From: Acidimicrobiales bacterium
Lineage (GTDB): Bacteria; Actinomycetota; Acidimicrobiia; Acidimicrobiales; JACCXE01
Assembly (NCBI GenBank): GCA_035546775.1
Contig: DASZWD010000040.1
Span: forward strand, 64,291-128,290
Direction: 5' to 3'
DNA: 64,000 nt
This document shows, one piece after another, positions 1 through 7,875 of the stretch. How positions within the stretch are numbered: the first letter of the stretch is position 1; each line of letters begins with the position of its first letter. Position numbers and translations under genes: made by a program. The notes below the pieces were generated by a model. The model was not told the origin of the DNA and did not search any database. It saw nothing but the letters and a program-made list of their open reading frames with translations.

Positions 1-852
1 AGGGATCAGCGCGGCGCCGGCGACGATGACGAGTCGGCGAACGCTCAGCGAGGAGCGCGCCTTGGCCGGCTGGGTGAGTTCGGTCATCGACGGATGCAGC
101 GCGGCGGCGCCCCATCCGACGTAGAACGCGATCCACAACGCGTCGACCGGGTTGTGCTCGTGCCACGCGCCGATCAGGTTCATGTAGCCGTACAGCGAGT
201 CGGCGGCGAGGAGGAACACGGTCGACCCCGTGAGCAGCCAGAACGCCTTGGAGCGCGTGCCGCCACCGACTGCGAGGCGCACACCGACGGCGAGCAGCGC
301 GACGTCCGCCGACGGGTAGGCGATCGAGGTGAGGCGGGCCAGTACGGTCATGTCGCCGGACAGATAGGGCGAGATCAAGATCACCCACGCCAGCAGCCCG
401 ATGGCACTGGTGATGATGGCGGCGTCGATGACCGCCGTACGCTCGCGCTTGGTGCGCGACCGGATCATCAGCGCGAGGCCGACGATCATCGTCGGGTACA
501 TGAGGAGATACACGACGTCGACGTAGGACGGGAACATGTCCATCGACTTCTGCTGGATCTGTGCCCGGAACGTGTACATGTTGTCGCCGAGGATGAACAA
601 CGCTGTACCGGCGAGAAGGAAATACCACGCGGCCCGCGACGCCGGCTTGTGCAGCCGTATCCCCAGCGCGATCGCCGCCACCGCCGACCAGCCGATGAGC
701 GGCCAGAAAATGAGCTTGGCAGGATCACGCGGGACGGCGAAATAGCAGACGCTTACGACCGCGGCGAACAGGAGGTACCAGCGCCAGGCGTAACGGCGCA
801 GCGCCGACGCCGCCTGCGGCGCACGAACCGGAGCAAGGTCCGAGAAGGGCAT
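1..852 (-). CDS. Multi-pass membrane protein, N-terminal part (possible sensor of a GGDEF-type protein)
   Basis: The gene is open at the left edge; 284 codons from the ATG are visible. The short cytoplasmic start (MPFSDLAPVRAP) is followed by about eight or nine hydrophobic helices in regular succession (for example WYLLFAAVVSVCYFAV near residue 25 and AWVILISPYL near 155), with few loops. In actinobacteria this kind of helical bundle often precedes GGDEF/EAL cyclic-di-GMP domains, but no such domain lies within the window, so the enzymatic part is only inferred. It is divergent from the lipoprotein gene to its right. Alternatives are any polytopic membrane sensor or transporter-like protein. 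Confidence 0.75.
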   Translation of the reverse strand, partial: MPFSDLAPVRAPQAASALRRYAWRWYLLFAAVVSVCYFAVPRDPAKLIFWPLIGWSAVAAIALGIRLHKPASRAAWYFLLAGTALFILGDNMYTFRAQIQQKSMDMFPSYVDVVYLLMYPTMIVGLALMIRSRTKRERTAVIDAAIITSAIGLLAWVILISPYLSGDMTVLARLTSIAYPSADVALLAVGVRLAVGGGTRSKAFWLLTGSTVFLLAADSLYGYMNLIGAWHEHNPVDALWIAFYVGWGAAALHPSMTELTQPAKARSSLSVRRLVIVAGAALIP

Positions 853-870
853 GCGAGTTCTCAATCGGTT

Positions 871-888
871 TTGGCAAGCCGTTGGCAA
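871..888. repeat. Direct repeat TTGGCAA x2 in divergent intergenic region
   Basis: TTGGCAA occurs at 871-877 and 882-888, an 11-base period (one helical turn), in the gap between two divergent genes. This could be an operator half-site pair. No regulator is identified. The second copy overlaps an alternative TTG start of the rightward gene. Confidence 0.35.
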
Positions 889-941
889 TAGGGTCGAAAG
901 TCCCAACTTCGTGTCAATTACCGGCGAGTAAGTTCGGTGGT

Positions 942-1796
942 TTGCGGACTCGGTGCCTCGCCGTCGTGTTCCTCCTGGTCGCCACCGGGTGCAGCCGCGG
1001 CACCAATGACCACCCACTCGCGTTCGCGGCGCCACAGCGGGTCGCGGTGGCGTCCGGCGTCGAGGCGATGGCCGTCGACGGCACCACGCTGTACTACGGC
1101 GTCGTCGACACCGGCGACATCTACCGCGTCGACGCCGTGCATCCCGGCGAGCCCGAGCGCATCGGCCACGTCGTCGTGCGCTCAGCCGGAACGAACGGTT
1201 TGGTCGGTTTGGCGGTGCGGGGCCACGCGCTGTTCGTGGCCTACGTGCAACCCGACCGGCACCTCGTGGTCGCCACGCTCGAGCGCGGCGTCGTCTGGAC
1301 CGGGCCGCTCACGAACTCACTGCATCACGACGGTCACATCGCCTTCGACGACGGTGGCCACCTCGTCATCTCGTTCCATAGCCAGCTGATCGAGGTCGGC
1401 GGCGGCGGGGGATCGACGGTCGTGAGCGACGGGTGGGTGAGCCCGTTCGCCTTCGACATCGACGCGCACAACCGACTCTTCGTGGCCGACCAACCGCCGC
1501 TCCACGGCCGCGCCCTCGTGGCCCACGGACGCGACGGCGCCGCGGCGCGCCGGCGGCGCGGTGCCGAGTTGTTCCGCGGCTCGAAGCCCAGCGGTCTGGT
1601 GGTCCTCGGCGACGACCTCCTCGTATGCCGCGGCGGTCAGGGCGACGTGTTCCGCGTCCACGTCGACGCCGGCGGAAGTCTCAAGCGGCGCGCCGCCCTG
1701 CCCGACGTGAAATGCCGCAGCGCCATTGTCGCCCTCAGCGACGGCTCGATCGTGACGTCCGTCGCCCACGAGATCCGCCGCTACCCGCCGGCGTAA
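942..1796 (+). CDS. Lipoprotein, beta-propeller-like
   Basis: Starting at TTG 942 gives a clean lipoprotein signal peptide with lipobox VATGC (Cys17), so this start is preferred over the in-frame TTG at 882, which would add a 20-residue polar leader. The mature part has repeating units of the kind seen in SMP-30/NHL-like propellers (LYYGVVDTGDIYRVD, LFVADQPPLHGRALV, LLVCRGGQGDVFRV). The protein is therefore probably anchored to the outside of the membrane. No catalytic residues can be assigned. The next gene follows after 41 bases and encodes an unrelated oxidoreductase, so function cannot be read from context. Confidence 0.7.
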   Translation: MRTRCLAVVFLLVATGCSRGTNDHPLAFAAPQRVAVASGVEAMAVDGTTLYYGVVDTGDIYRVDAVHPGEPERIGHVVVRSAGTNGLVGLAVRGHALFVAYVQPDRHLVVATLERGVVWTGPLTNSLHHDGHIAFDDGGHLVISFHSQLIEVGGGGGSTVVSDGWVSPFAFDIDAHNRLFVADQPPLHGRALVAHGRDGAAARRRRGAELFRGSKPSGLVVLGDDLLVCRGGQGDVFRVHVDAGGSLKRRAALPDVKCRSAIVALSDGSIVTSVAHEIRRYPPA

Positions 1797-1837
1797 CCCG
1801 TCGCCCGCTCACGTTCTGCCATGGCAGGATCAGCCGC

Positions 1838-2800
1838 ATGACCTTTCCCATCACGTTTGGCGTGTTCATGCCGCAGGGCTGGAAGATGGAACTCGCCGAG
1901 CTCGAGGGCGCCGAGGCCAAGTGGAACAAGGCCGTCGAGATCGCGGTCAAGGCCGAAGAACTCGGCTTCGACTCGCTCTGGGTCTACGACCACTTCCACA
2001 ACGTGCCGCGGCCGGCGCACGAGGCCGTGTTCGAGTGCTGGACGACGATGGCGGCGATCAGTCAGCGCACGTCGAAGATTCGGCTCGGCCAGATGGTCGG
2101 GTGCAATAGCTACCGCGAGCCGTCGGTGCTGGCGAAGATCACGAGCACCGTCGACGTGATCAGCGGGGGCCGCCTTGACTGGGGCATCGGGGCCGGCTGG
2201 TACGAGAACGAGTACAAGGGCTACGGCTTCGAGTTCAAAGCGCCGAAGGACCGCATCGGGATGCTCAAGGAGTGCGTCGAGATCGTGCGGTCGATGTGGA
2301 CGGAGCAAGAAACGTCCTACGACGGCAAGTACTACAAGCTGGAACGGGCGCACTGTGACCCGAAGCCGCTGCAGTCGCCGCGGCCGCGCATCCTGATCGG
2401 TGGCGGCGGCGAGCAGCTGACATTGCGCGTCGTGGCCCGTCTCGCCGACCGGTCGAACTTCGGCGGCACGCCCGAACAGTTCGCCGCCAAGTGCGAGATC
2501 CTCAAGAACCACTGCAAGGACGTCGGGCGCGATTACGACGAGATCGAAAAGACGATCTCGGGTGAAGTGATGATCCGCGAGTCCGAAGACGAGCTGCGCG
2601 CCCTCGGTTCCAAGTCCCTGTGGGGTCAGCCCTTCGACGAGTGGCGCGCCGGTGCACTCGTCGGCACGCCCGACGAAGTGGCCGAGAAGGTCAAGCAGTA
2701 CGTCGACCTCGGCTGCACCGGCTTCTTCCCGTGGACGAGCGACTATCCGTCAACCGAGACGATCGAGTTGTTCGCCGGGATCGCCAAGCAGTTCCGCTAG
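1838..2800 (+). CDS. LLM-class F420-dependent oxidoreductase (TIGR03560-like)
   Basis: 320 residues, the usual length for the bacterial luciferase-like TIM-barrel family that hydride-transfers with F420 or FMN. Family marks are the start ITFGVFMPQ, the AEELGFDSLWVYDHF helix near residue 47, the conserved segment ISGGRLDWGIGAGWYENEY near 107-127 and the PRPRILIGGGGEQ strand near 183. An upstream extension of the frame overlaps the preceding lipoprotein gene and is rejected; ATG 1838 fits the family N-terminus. The substrate is unknown. Abundance of this family is typical of F420-making actinobacteria. Confidence 0.9.
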   Translation: MTFPITFGVFMPQGWKMELAELEGAEAKWNKAVEIAVKAEELGFDSLWVYDHFHNVPRPAHEAVFECWTTMAAISQRTSKIRLGQMVGCNSYREPSVLAKITSTVDVISGGRLDWGIGAGWYENEYKGYGFEFKAPKDRIGMLKECVEIVRSMWTEQETSYDGKYYKLERAHCDPKPLQSPRPRILIGGGGEQLTLRVVARLADRSNFGGTPEQFAAKCEILKNHCKDVGRDYDEIEKTISGEVMIRESEDELRALGSKSLWGQPFDEWRAGALVGTPDEVAEKVKQYVDLGCTGFFPWTSDYPSTETIELFAGIAKQFR

Positions 2801-2803
2801 GTC

Positions 2804-3409
2804 GTGTCGACGGCGCGGCGTCGGACGTGGGCGACGGCACTCGTCGTCGCTGCCGGTCTGCTCGCCGGCTGCGGCGGGTCGGCCTCGCCGTCGGTCGCCG
2901 GGACGCGCCCGCACCACCTCCACGCGTCGGTCCACGTCGACGGCCTCGCCCGGCCGGTTACGGCGTCGGTCACCCTGGAGTTCCCGGCGCGCTGGGACGT
3001 CACCGCGGCCACGGCGACCCATCTGCGCTTCCGTGAGGGCACGCGCGGTTGCACGTACACGGTGGACGCACGCCTCGACGTGGTCTCGCTCGACGTGGCG
3101 ACGGCGACCGACGCAGCCCGTTCGCTGGTCCCGACGGGTACCGGTCATCTGTTGGAGTCCGGACAGCGGGGCTCGGCGGGCTGGCGAGTGGTGAAGCTGC
3201 GCGGCAACGGGACCCAGGTGCGCCTTGATGCCGTGCGGACCCAGCCGCTGCGCTCCGTCGCTAAACGCGCCGGTCGGCCGACGTGGCTGGCGACGCGCCT
3301 GACGGGCGCATCGGATGCCGGCGACGAGTGCCACTCCGGGACCTACCGCGACACCCTCGGGCCGGCCTTGGGCGACGCCCTCGCCACCATGCGAGCCCGC
3401 GCCTACTGA
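2804..3409 (+). CDS. Hypothetical lipoprotein
   Basis: 201 residues from GTG, three bases after the preceding stop, so probably co-transcribed with the LLM oxidoreductase. It begins with an Arg-rich n-region, a hydrophobic stretch and the lipobox LLAGC followed by GGSAS, so it should be a secreted, lipid-anchored protein. Two cysteines in the mature part (GCTY near 86 and DECHS near 184) could form a disulfide. No known domain is recognised. Confidence 0.7.
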   Translation: MSTARRRTWATALVVAAGLLAGCGGSASPSVAGTRPHHLHASVHVDGLARPVTASVTLEFPARWDVTAATATHLRFREGTRGCTYTVDARLDVVSLDVATATDAARSLVPTGTGHLLESGQRGSAGWRVVKLRGNGTQVRLDAVRTQPLRSVAKRAGRPTWLATRLTGASDAGDECHSGTYRDTLGPALGDALATMRARAY

Positions 3410-3423
3410 GGGAGGCCTGCGCC

Positions 3424-3816
3424 TTACTTGAACCAGAGGCGCACGTAGTTGCGCGACTGGGGATGCACGATCAGCGCGAGGAGGGCGATCTCGAAGATCC
3501 ACTCCACGAGGTCGAGGCTGAGCGGGCTTTGGTGGTAGCGCACGCAAAAGGCGAGCTTCGCCACGATTGGCAGCGCGGCGACGGCGATGCCGAGAAACCA
3601 CCCGAGTTTCTTCTCCTGCGCGATGAAGTAGGCGCCGACGGCGCCGCCCACCGCGACGAACAAGCGGCCGAGGTTCTCGGCTTGCTGTGACTGCAAGGCG
3701 GCGCCGACGCCGGTGTTCTGGCCGAGCAGGATGAACACCGCCCCGGCGTAGAGCAGGAACGTGGCGATGACGAGCGTCTGGGGCTGGCTCTGGTTGACCC
3801 ACCGGCGTGTTTGCAC
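3424..3816 (-). CDS. Small four-helix membrane protein
   Basis: 130 residues from GTG 3816. The frame stays open further upstream but that part is Arg/Pro-rich and non-hydrophobic, so the GTG just before QTRRWVNQSQPQTL is chosen. Four predicted transmembrane segments: LVIATFLLYAGAVFILLG, GRLFVAVGGAVGAYFIA, GWFLGIAVAALPIVAKL and LVEWIFEIALLALIVHP. The C-terminus is basic. No family is recognised. It is transcribed toward the convergent lipoprotein gene and lies just downstream of rlmN, whose stop is 14 bases from this start. Confidence 0.65.
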   Translation of the reverse strand: MQTRRWVNQSQPQTLVIATFLLYAGAVFILLGQNTGVGAALQSQQAENLGRLFVAVGGAVGAYFIAQEKKLGWFLGIAVAALPIVAKLAFCVRYHQSPLSLDLVEWIFEIALLALIVHPQSRNYVRLWFK

Positions 3817-3829
3817 GGGCGTCAGTATC

Positions 3830-4849
3830 TCAGGCGCGGCTGGCCAGCTGGCCGCATGCGGCGTCGATCGACTGTCCACGCGTGTGGCGCACCGTCGCAT
3901 TCACGCCGCGTTCGACCAACGCATCGGCGAACCCGCGCACCGCGGCGCGCGTCGAGCCCATGACCAGGTAGCCCGGTGTCGGGTTGAGCGGGATGAGGTT
4001 GACGTGGGCGCCGAGGGGCACCGCGATCTCGGCGAGCTCGTCGACGTCGGACGGCCGGTCGTTCACCCCGGCGATGCACGCCCACTCGAAACTGAGGCGG
4101 CGGTTGCGGTTGCCGATGTAGGCGCGGCAGGCGGCGAGCAACGACGCCAGCGGGTAGCGACGGTTGATCGGCACGAGTTCGTTGCGCAGCGTGTCGTTGG
4201 CCGCGTGCAGCGACACCGCCAGGCCGACCGGTAGCTCCTCGCGCGCCAGGCGGTGGATGCCGGGCACGACGCCGACGGTCGAGATCGTGATGTGGCGCGC
4301 CGAGAGACCGAGGTCGCCGTGGATGCGGTCGACGGCCCGCCACGTGGCGTCGTAGTTGGCCAGCGGCTCGCCCATCCCCATGAACACGACATTGGACAGG
4401 CGCCGCTGCGTCGCCTTCGCCTCGCGAGCGGCGCGCACCACCTGCTCGACGATCTCGCCCGTGGTGAGATGGCGGCGAAAGCCGCCCTGGCCCGTCGCGC
4501 AGAAGCCGCACGCCATGGCGCAGCCGGCCTGTGACGACACGCACACCGTCGAGCGTCCCGGATAGTGCATGAGGACGGTTTCGACGGCGTTGCCGTCGTC
4601 GAGGCCGAACAGCCACTTGACCGTCGTGGCCTTGTCGGCCTCCTGGCGCATCGTCTCGCGCAGCGCGGGTCGCAGCGCCGGTTCGTCGACCAGCGCGGCG
4701 CGCAGCGACTTGGGCAGCGTCGTGAGTTCGCCGACGTCGGCCAGCTGGCTGTAGAGGCCGTCCCACACCTGGCGGGCGCGGTAGGCCGGCTCGCTCGCCA
4801 GCGCGGGCAAGGAGGCCAGGTCGTCGAGGGAAAGGTCGTGTCGTGTCAT
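3830..4849 (-). CDS. rlmN: 23S rRNA (adenine(2503)-C(2))-methyltransferase RlmN
   Basis: 339-residue radical-SAM enzyme that methylates C2 of A2503 in 23S rRNA (and A37 in some tRNAs) using a cysteine-mediated double-displacement mechanism. The 4Fe-4S ligands are C110, C114 and C117 in QAGCAMACGFCATG; the family segments NVVFMGMGEPLANY, VGLAVSLHAAND and NLIPLNPTPGY follow in order, and a conserved C-terminal Cys (DAACGQLAS) is present. Start at ATG 4849 (MTRHDLSLDDL) matches family length. It diverges from the VIT1-type gene across 33 bases. Confidence 0.95.
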   Translation of the reverse strand: MTRHDLSLDDLASLPALASEPAYRARQVWDGLYSQLADVGELTTLPKSLRAALVDEPALRPALRETMRQEADKATTVKWLFGLDDGNAVETVLMHYPGRSTVCVSSQAGCAMACGFCATGQGGFRRHLTTGEIVEQVVRAAREAKATQRRLSNVVFMGMGEPLANYDATWRAVDRIHGDLGLSARHITISTVGVVPGIHRLAREELPVGLAVSLHAANDTLRNELVPINRRYPLASLLAACRAYIGNRNRRLSFEWACIAGVNDRPSDVDELAEIAVPLGAHVNLIPLNPTPGYLVMGSTRAAVRGFADALVERGVNATVRHTRGQSIDAACGQLASRA

Positions 4850-4882
4850 TTGGACAGCTACGACTCTGGCAGAGTTCAGGGC

Positions 4883-5590
4883 ATGGCGATGACGCCCGAA
4901 CACCACCACCGCGACATCACCGGCGGCTCGGCGCGGGCCGCGGTCTTCGGCGTGAGCGACGGACTCGTCTCGAACGCCTCGCTGATCCTCGGCGTCGCCG
5001 GGGGTGCCGGGCATGTTTCGGTGGTGCGCCTCGCCGGCCTCGCCGGCCTCATCGCCGGGGCGTGCTCGATGGCGGTGGGGGAGTACCTGTCGGTGAGCGC
5101 CCAGGTCGAACTCGCCCAGCGCGAGCTGCGCCTCGAGCGCCACGAGATCGTGCACAACACCGGCAAGGAGAAGGCGGAGCTGGTGCGGCTCTACGAGTCG
5201 CGAGGCGTCAAGGCCGAGACCGCCGAAGAAGTCGCAACGGCGCTGATGGCCGACACCGACCAGGCCCTCGCCGTGCACGCCCGCGAGGAACTGGGCGTCG
5301 ACCCTGACAAGCTCGGCTCGCCGGTGCGCGCCGCCGTCGCCTCGTTCGTGTCCTTCACGCTCGGTGCGATCGTGCCGCTGCTGCCGTGGCTCTTCGGCAC
5401 CGGCGCCACCACGGCGCGCGTGGTCGCCTCGATGGTGCTGGCCGCCGGTGCGGCGGTGGCCGTCGGCTGGGTGCTCGGGCGCTTCACCGGGCGCTCGCCC
5501 GCGAAGGTCGCGGCGCGCCAACTCATCCTGGCGTCGATCAGCGCGGCGATCGCCTTTGGCATCGGTCACGCCGTCGGCGCCACCGTCTAG
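4883..5590 (+). CDS. VIT1/CCC1-family Fe/Mn transporter
   Basis: 235 residues. The family signature is clear: the first helix region DITGGSARAAVFGVSDGLVSN, then SMAVGEYLSVSAQ, an acidic/amphipathic cytoplasmic middle part (residues about 70-140, with ELRLERHEI and metal-binding-type Glu/His residues), then three C-terminal helices starting at VASFVSFTLGAIVPLLPWLF. Members move Fe2+ or Mn2+ out of the cytosol. The His run MTPEHHHRD at the N-terminus is common in bacterial members. ATG 4883 is used; an ATG two codons later is equally possible. Its TAG stop overlaps the GTG start of nth, indicating translational coupling. Confidence 0.9.
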   Translation: MAMTPEHHHRDITGGSARAAVFGVSDGLVSNASLILGVAGGAGHVSVVRLAGLAGLIAGACSMAVGEYLSVSAQVELAQRELRLERHEIVHNTGKEKAELVRLYESRGVKAETAEEVATALMADTDQALAVHAREELGVDPDKLGSPVRAAVASFVSFTLGAIVPLLPWLFGTGATTARVVASMVLAAGAAVAVGWVLGRFTGRSPAKVAARQLILASISAAIAFGIGHAVGATV

Positions 5591-6249
5591 TGGCCAAGCC
5601 GCGCACGCCCAAGGGGCGCGCCCGCCTCACCAACGAGCGCCTCAAGGAGGCGTATCCCGACGCCCTGTGCGCACTCGTGCACGACAACCCGTTTCAGTTG
5701 CTCGTGGCCACGATCCTTTCCGCGCAGTCCACCGACGAGATGGTGAACAAGGTCACGCCCGGGTTGTTCGCCGTCTACCCCGACGCCGAGTCGATGGCGG
5801 CGGCGTCGCCCGCCGACATCGAACCGCTGGTGCAGAACCTGGGGCTCTTCCGCAACAAGGCGAAGAGCCTCGCCGGTATGGCGGCGGCACTCGTCGAGCG
5901 CCACAACGGCGAGGTGCCGACGACCCACGAAGAGCTGACAGCGCTGCCGGGCGTGGGCCGCAAGACGGCCAACGTCGTGCGCTCGGTGGCGTTCCGGTTG
6001 CCGGGACTCCCCGTCGACACCCACGTCGGGCGCATCTCGCGCCTGCTCGGGCTGACGGAGGAGACCGACCCGGTCAAGGTCGAGCACGCGCTCGGCGCCA
6101 TGCTGCCGCCGGGGGACTGGGGTGACTTCTCGCTGCGGATGATCCTGCACGGCCGCGCCATCTGCATCGCCAACCGCCCGCGGTGCGAGATCTGCCCGCT
6201 GAACGATTTTTGCCCGTCAGCCTTTCGAGCGTTCCGCTCGAAACCCTGA
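5590..6249 (+). CDS. nth: Endonuclease III (DNA glycosylase/AP lyase)
   Basis: 219 residues. Base-excision repair enzyme removing oxidised pyrimidines and nicking at AP sites. The helix-hairpin-helix LPGVGRKTANVV carries catalytic Lys125 and PVDTHVGR carries Asp143; the C-terminal 4Fe-4S loop is C192-x6-C199-x2-C202-x5-C208, all ligands intact. GTG 5590 shares its G with the preceding TAG stop. The last ten codons are made by a strong DNA palindrome (6215-6251), so the C-terminal tail after the cluster is probably dictated by a terminator-like hairpin. Confidence 0.95.
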   Translation: MAKPRTPKGRARLTNERLKEAYPDALCALVHDNPFQLLVATILSAQSTDEMVNKVTPGLFAVYPDAESMAAASPADIEPLVQNLGLFRNKAKSLAGMAAALVERHNGEVPTTHEELTALPGVGRKTANVVRSVAFRLPGLPVDTHVGRISRLLGLTEETDPVKVEHALGAMLPPGDWGDFSLRMILHGRAICIANRPRCEICPLNDFCPSAFRAFRSKP

Positions 6250-6251
6250 CG
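6215..6251. terminator. Palindrome at the 3' end of nth
   Basis: CGTCAG (6215-6220) pairs with CTGACG (6246-6251) and TTTCGAGCG (6223-6231) with CGCTCGAAA (6235-6243), separated by a symmetric CC/CC internal loop and a 3-base apical loop. It overlaps the nth stop codon. There is no T-tract, so a bidirectional hairpin terminator is only a likely role. Confidence 0.5.
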
Positions 6252-6295
6252 GCTGTCCCTTCGGTTCGCTCCGCCCGAGGGCTCCGCTCACGGTG

Positions 6296-6318
6296 CGGCG
6301 GGGACCCCATCCCCGCCG
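6296..6318. terminator. GC hairpin between convergent genes
   Basis: CGGCGGGG (6296-6303) and CCCCGCCG (6311-6318) form an 8-bp stem with a 7-base loop in the gap between convergent nth and the small minus-strand gene. An 11-base direct repeat CTGACGGCTGT (6246-6256 and 6342-6352) flanks the gap. Confidence 0.45.
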
Positions 6319-6338
6319 CCGCCCGTTGCGTCCTCCGA

Positions 6339-6524
6339 TCACTGACGGCTGTTTACCAACTTCGTCAGGCGGCGCACGCCGGCGTTGAGCGAGCGTTCGA
6401 CTTCGTAGAGGTCGACGGCCACGTCGGAGCGCCCGTCCTTCTCGTGGGCCGCGGCGAGCGACTCGATGCGTCGGGCCAAGTCGGCGAGCGTGGAGGTGAT
6501 CGAGGAGAGTTCGGCGTCGGCCAC
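6339..6524 (-). CDS. Small helical protein, unknown function
   Basis: 61 residues from GTG 6524. The sequence is highly helical and charged (LADLARRIESLAAAHEK, DLYEVERSLNAGVRRL) with heptad-like spacing, suggesting a short coiled coil or helical hairpin, probably cytoplasmic. A good -10 box sits six bases before the start, which supports it as a real leaderless gene. It is divergent from hisD. No family is recognised. Confidence 0.65.
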   Translation of the reverse strand: MADAELSSITSTLADLARRIESLAAAHEKDGRSDVAVDLYEVERSLNAGVRRLTKLVNSRQ

Positions 6525-6530
6525 CGGGCG

Positions 6531-6536
6531 AATCTA
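6531..6536 (-). promoter_or_regulatory. -10 box for the 61-residue gene (leaderless)
   Basis: TAGATT on the minus strand, six bases from GTG 6524, with no Shine-Dalgarno sequence in between. Confidence 0.5.
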
Positions 6537-6566
6537 TTGCCTTCGTGGATCGGCCCGGTCCGCCCG

Positions 6567-6572
6567 TAGACT
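6567..6572 (+). promoter_or_regulatory. Probable -10 box for the his cluster
   Basis: TAGACT lies ten bases before hisD ATG 6583, giving a leaderless or nearly leaderless mRNA for the whole biosynthetic block. No leader peptide or T-box-like leader fits in this short space, so attenuation of the classic kind is not visible. Confidence 0.4.
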
Positions 6573-6582
6573 GTTGGCTCTC

Positions 6583-7875
6583 ATGTTGTCTCGTATCGAC
6601 CTGCGCGGCGCGTCCCTCGACGGGTTGCGCACCCGACTGCCTCGACCCCGGGCGGCCACCGAGCCGCCGTCGGAGACGGTGGCGTCGATCCTCGCAGCCG
6701 TGCGCGACGAAGGCGACGCCGCCGTACGCCGCTTCACCAAGGAGTTCGACCACGTCGAGCTCGAGGAGCTGCGTGTCCCCGACAGCGAGCTTCAAGCGGC
6801 GCTGGCGTCGATCGTGCCGCTGCTGCGCGAGGCGCTCGAGGCGGCGCGGGCGAACATCGTGAGCTACCACCGCAGCCAGTTGCGCGAAGACACGCGCCAC
6901 GAGTCCGACGGCATCGTGCTGCGCGAGCTGTTCCGTCCCGTCGAGCGCGTCGGCGTGTACGTGCCGAGCGCGCTCGCCCCGCTCATCTCGACGGTGTTGA
7001 TGACGGCGCTGCCGGCGCGCGTCGCCGGCGTGGGCGAGGTCGTGCTGTGCACCGCACCGGGCCCCGACGGCAAGGTGGCCGAAGGCATCCTCGCCGCGGC
7101 CGCGCTGGCGAACGTCGACGAGGTCTACGCCGTCGGCGGCGCGCAGGCGATCGGGGCGCTGGCCTACGGCACCGAGTCGATCCGGCCCGTCGACGTGATC
7201 GTCGGCCCGGGCAACATCTACGTCAGCGAAGCCAAGCGGCAGGTGGCCTCCAGTGGCCTCGTCGGGGTGCCGTCGTCGTTCCCCGGTCCGTCCGAGGTCG
7301 TCGTGGTGGCCGACGAGACGACGCCGCCCGATCTCGCCGCCATCGACTTGATCGTGCAGATCGAGCACGGCCCCGACGGGTTGGCGTGGCTCATCACGTG
7401 GTCGGAGGACGCCGCCGCCGCCATTCAGTCGGCCATGGCGGGGCTGGTGGCCGACGCCCCGCGCCGCGAGGTGATCGAGGCCAACCTCGCCACCAACTGC
7501 TACCTGGCGCTGGTCGACGGACCGGAGGCGGCGATCGAAGTGGCCAACGCGGTGGCGCCCGAGCACTTGCAGCTGATGTCGGCCGACCCCGAGTCGCTGC
7601 TGCCGATGGTCAAGCACGCCGGCGCGGTGTTCTGTGGGGCCTTCGCGCCGGCGTCGGTCGGCGACTACATCGCCGGGCCGAGCCACGTGCTGCCCACGTA
7701 CGGATCGGCGCGCTTTGCCTCGGCGCTGCGCGTCGACGACTTCATCCGCGCCATCCACGTCGTGGCGCTCGACGAGGCGGCCCTGAACCGGGTGGCACCG
7801 CACGTGGCCGCGCTGGCCGAAGCCGAGGGCCTCGCCGCCCACGCGCTGTCTGTACGCATGCGGAGCAACCGATGA
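6583..7875 (+). CDS. hisD: Histidinol dehydrogenase
   Basis: 430 residues. Catalyses the last two steps of histidine synthesis, L-histidinol to L-histidine with 2 NAD+. The zinc ligands fall almost exactly on the E. coli numbering: Gln259 and His262 in IVQIEHGPDG, Asp361 in SVGDYIAGPSH, His420 near the C-terminus. Other marks are VERVGVYVPS, YAVGGAQAIGALAYGT and VDVIVGPGNIYVSEAK. ATG 6583 is chosen; the frame remains open upstream but without family similarity. First gene of the his-trp block; its TGA overlaps the hisC ATG. Confidence 0.97.
   Translation: MLSRIDLRGASLDGLRTRLPRPRAATEPPSETVASILAAVRDEGDAAVRRFTKEFDHVELEELRVPDSELQAALASIVPLLREALEAARANIVSYHRSQLREDTRHESDGIVLRELFRPVERVGVYVPSALAPLISTVLMTALPARVAGVGEVVLCTAPGPDGKVAEGILAAAALANVDEVYAVGGAQAIGALAYGTESIRPVDVIVGPGNIYVSEAKRQVASSGLVGVPSSFPGPSEVVVVADETTPPDLAAIDLIVQIEHGPDGLAWLITWSEDAAAAIQSAMAGLVADAPRREVIEANLATNCYLALVDGPEAAIEVANAVAPEHLQLMSADPESLLPMVKHAGAVFCGAFAPASVGDYIAGPSHVLPTYGSARFASALRVDDFIRAIHVVALDEAALNRVAPHVAALAEAEGLAAHALSVRMRSNR

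Noticed and set aside
94-891. Long + strand frame, 265 codons, opposite the first gene
   Set aside because: Arg/Asp/Glu-rich with no hydrophobic or family pattern; the minus strand encodes a clear membrane protein through the window edge.
1433-1837. Upstream extension of the LLM oxidoreductase frame
   Set aside because: Arg/Pro-rich, overlaps the lipoprotein gene and is foreign to the family N-terminus; ATG 1838 is used.
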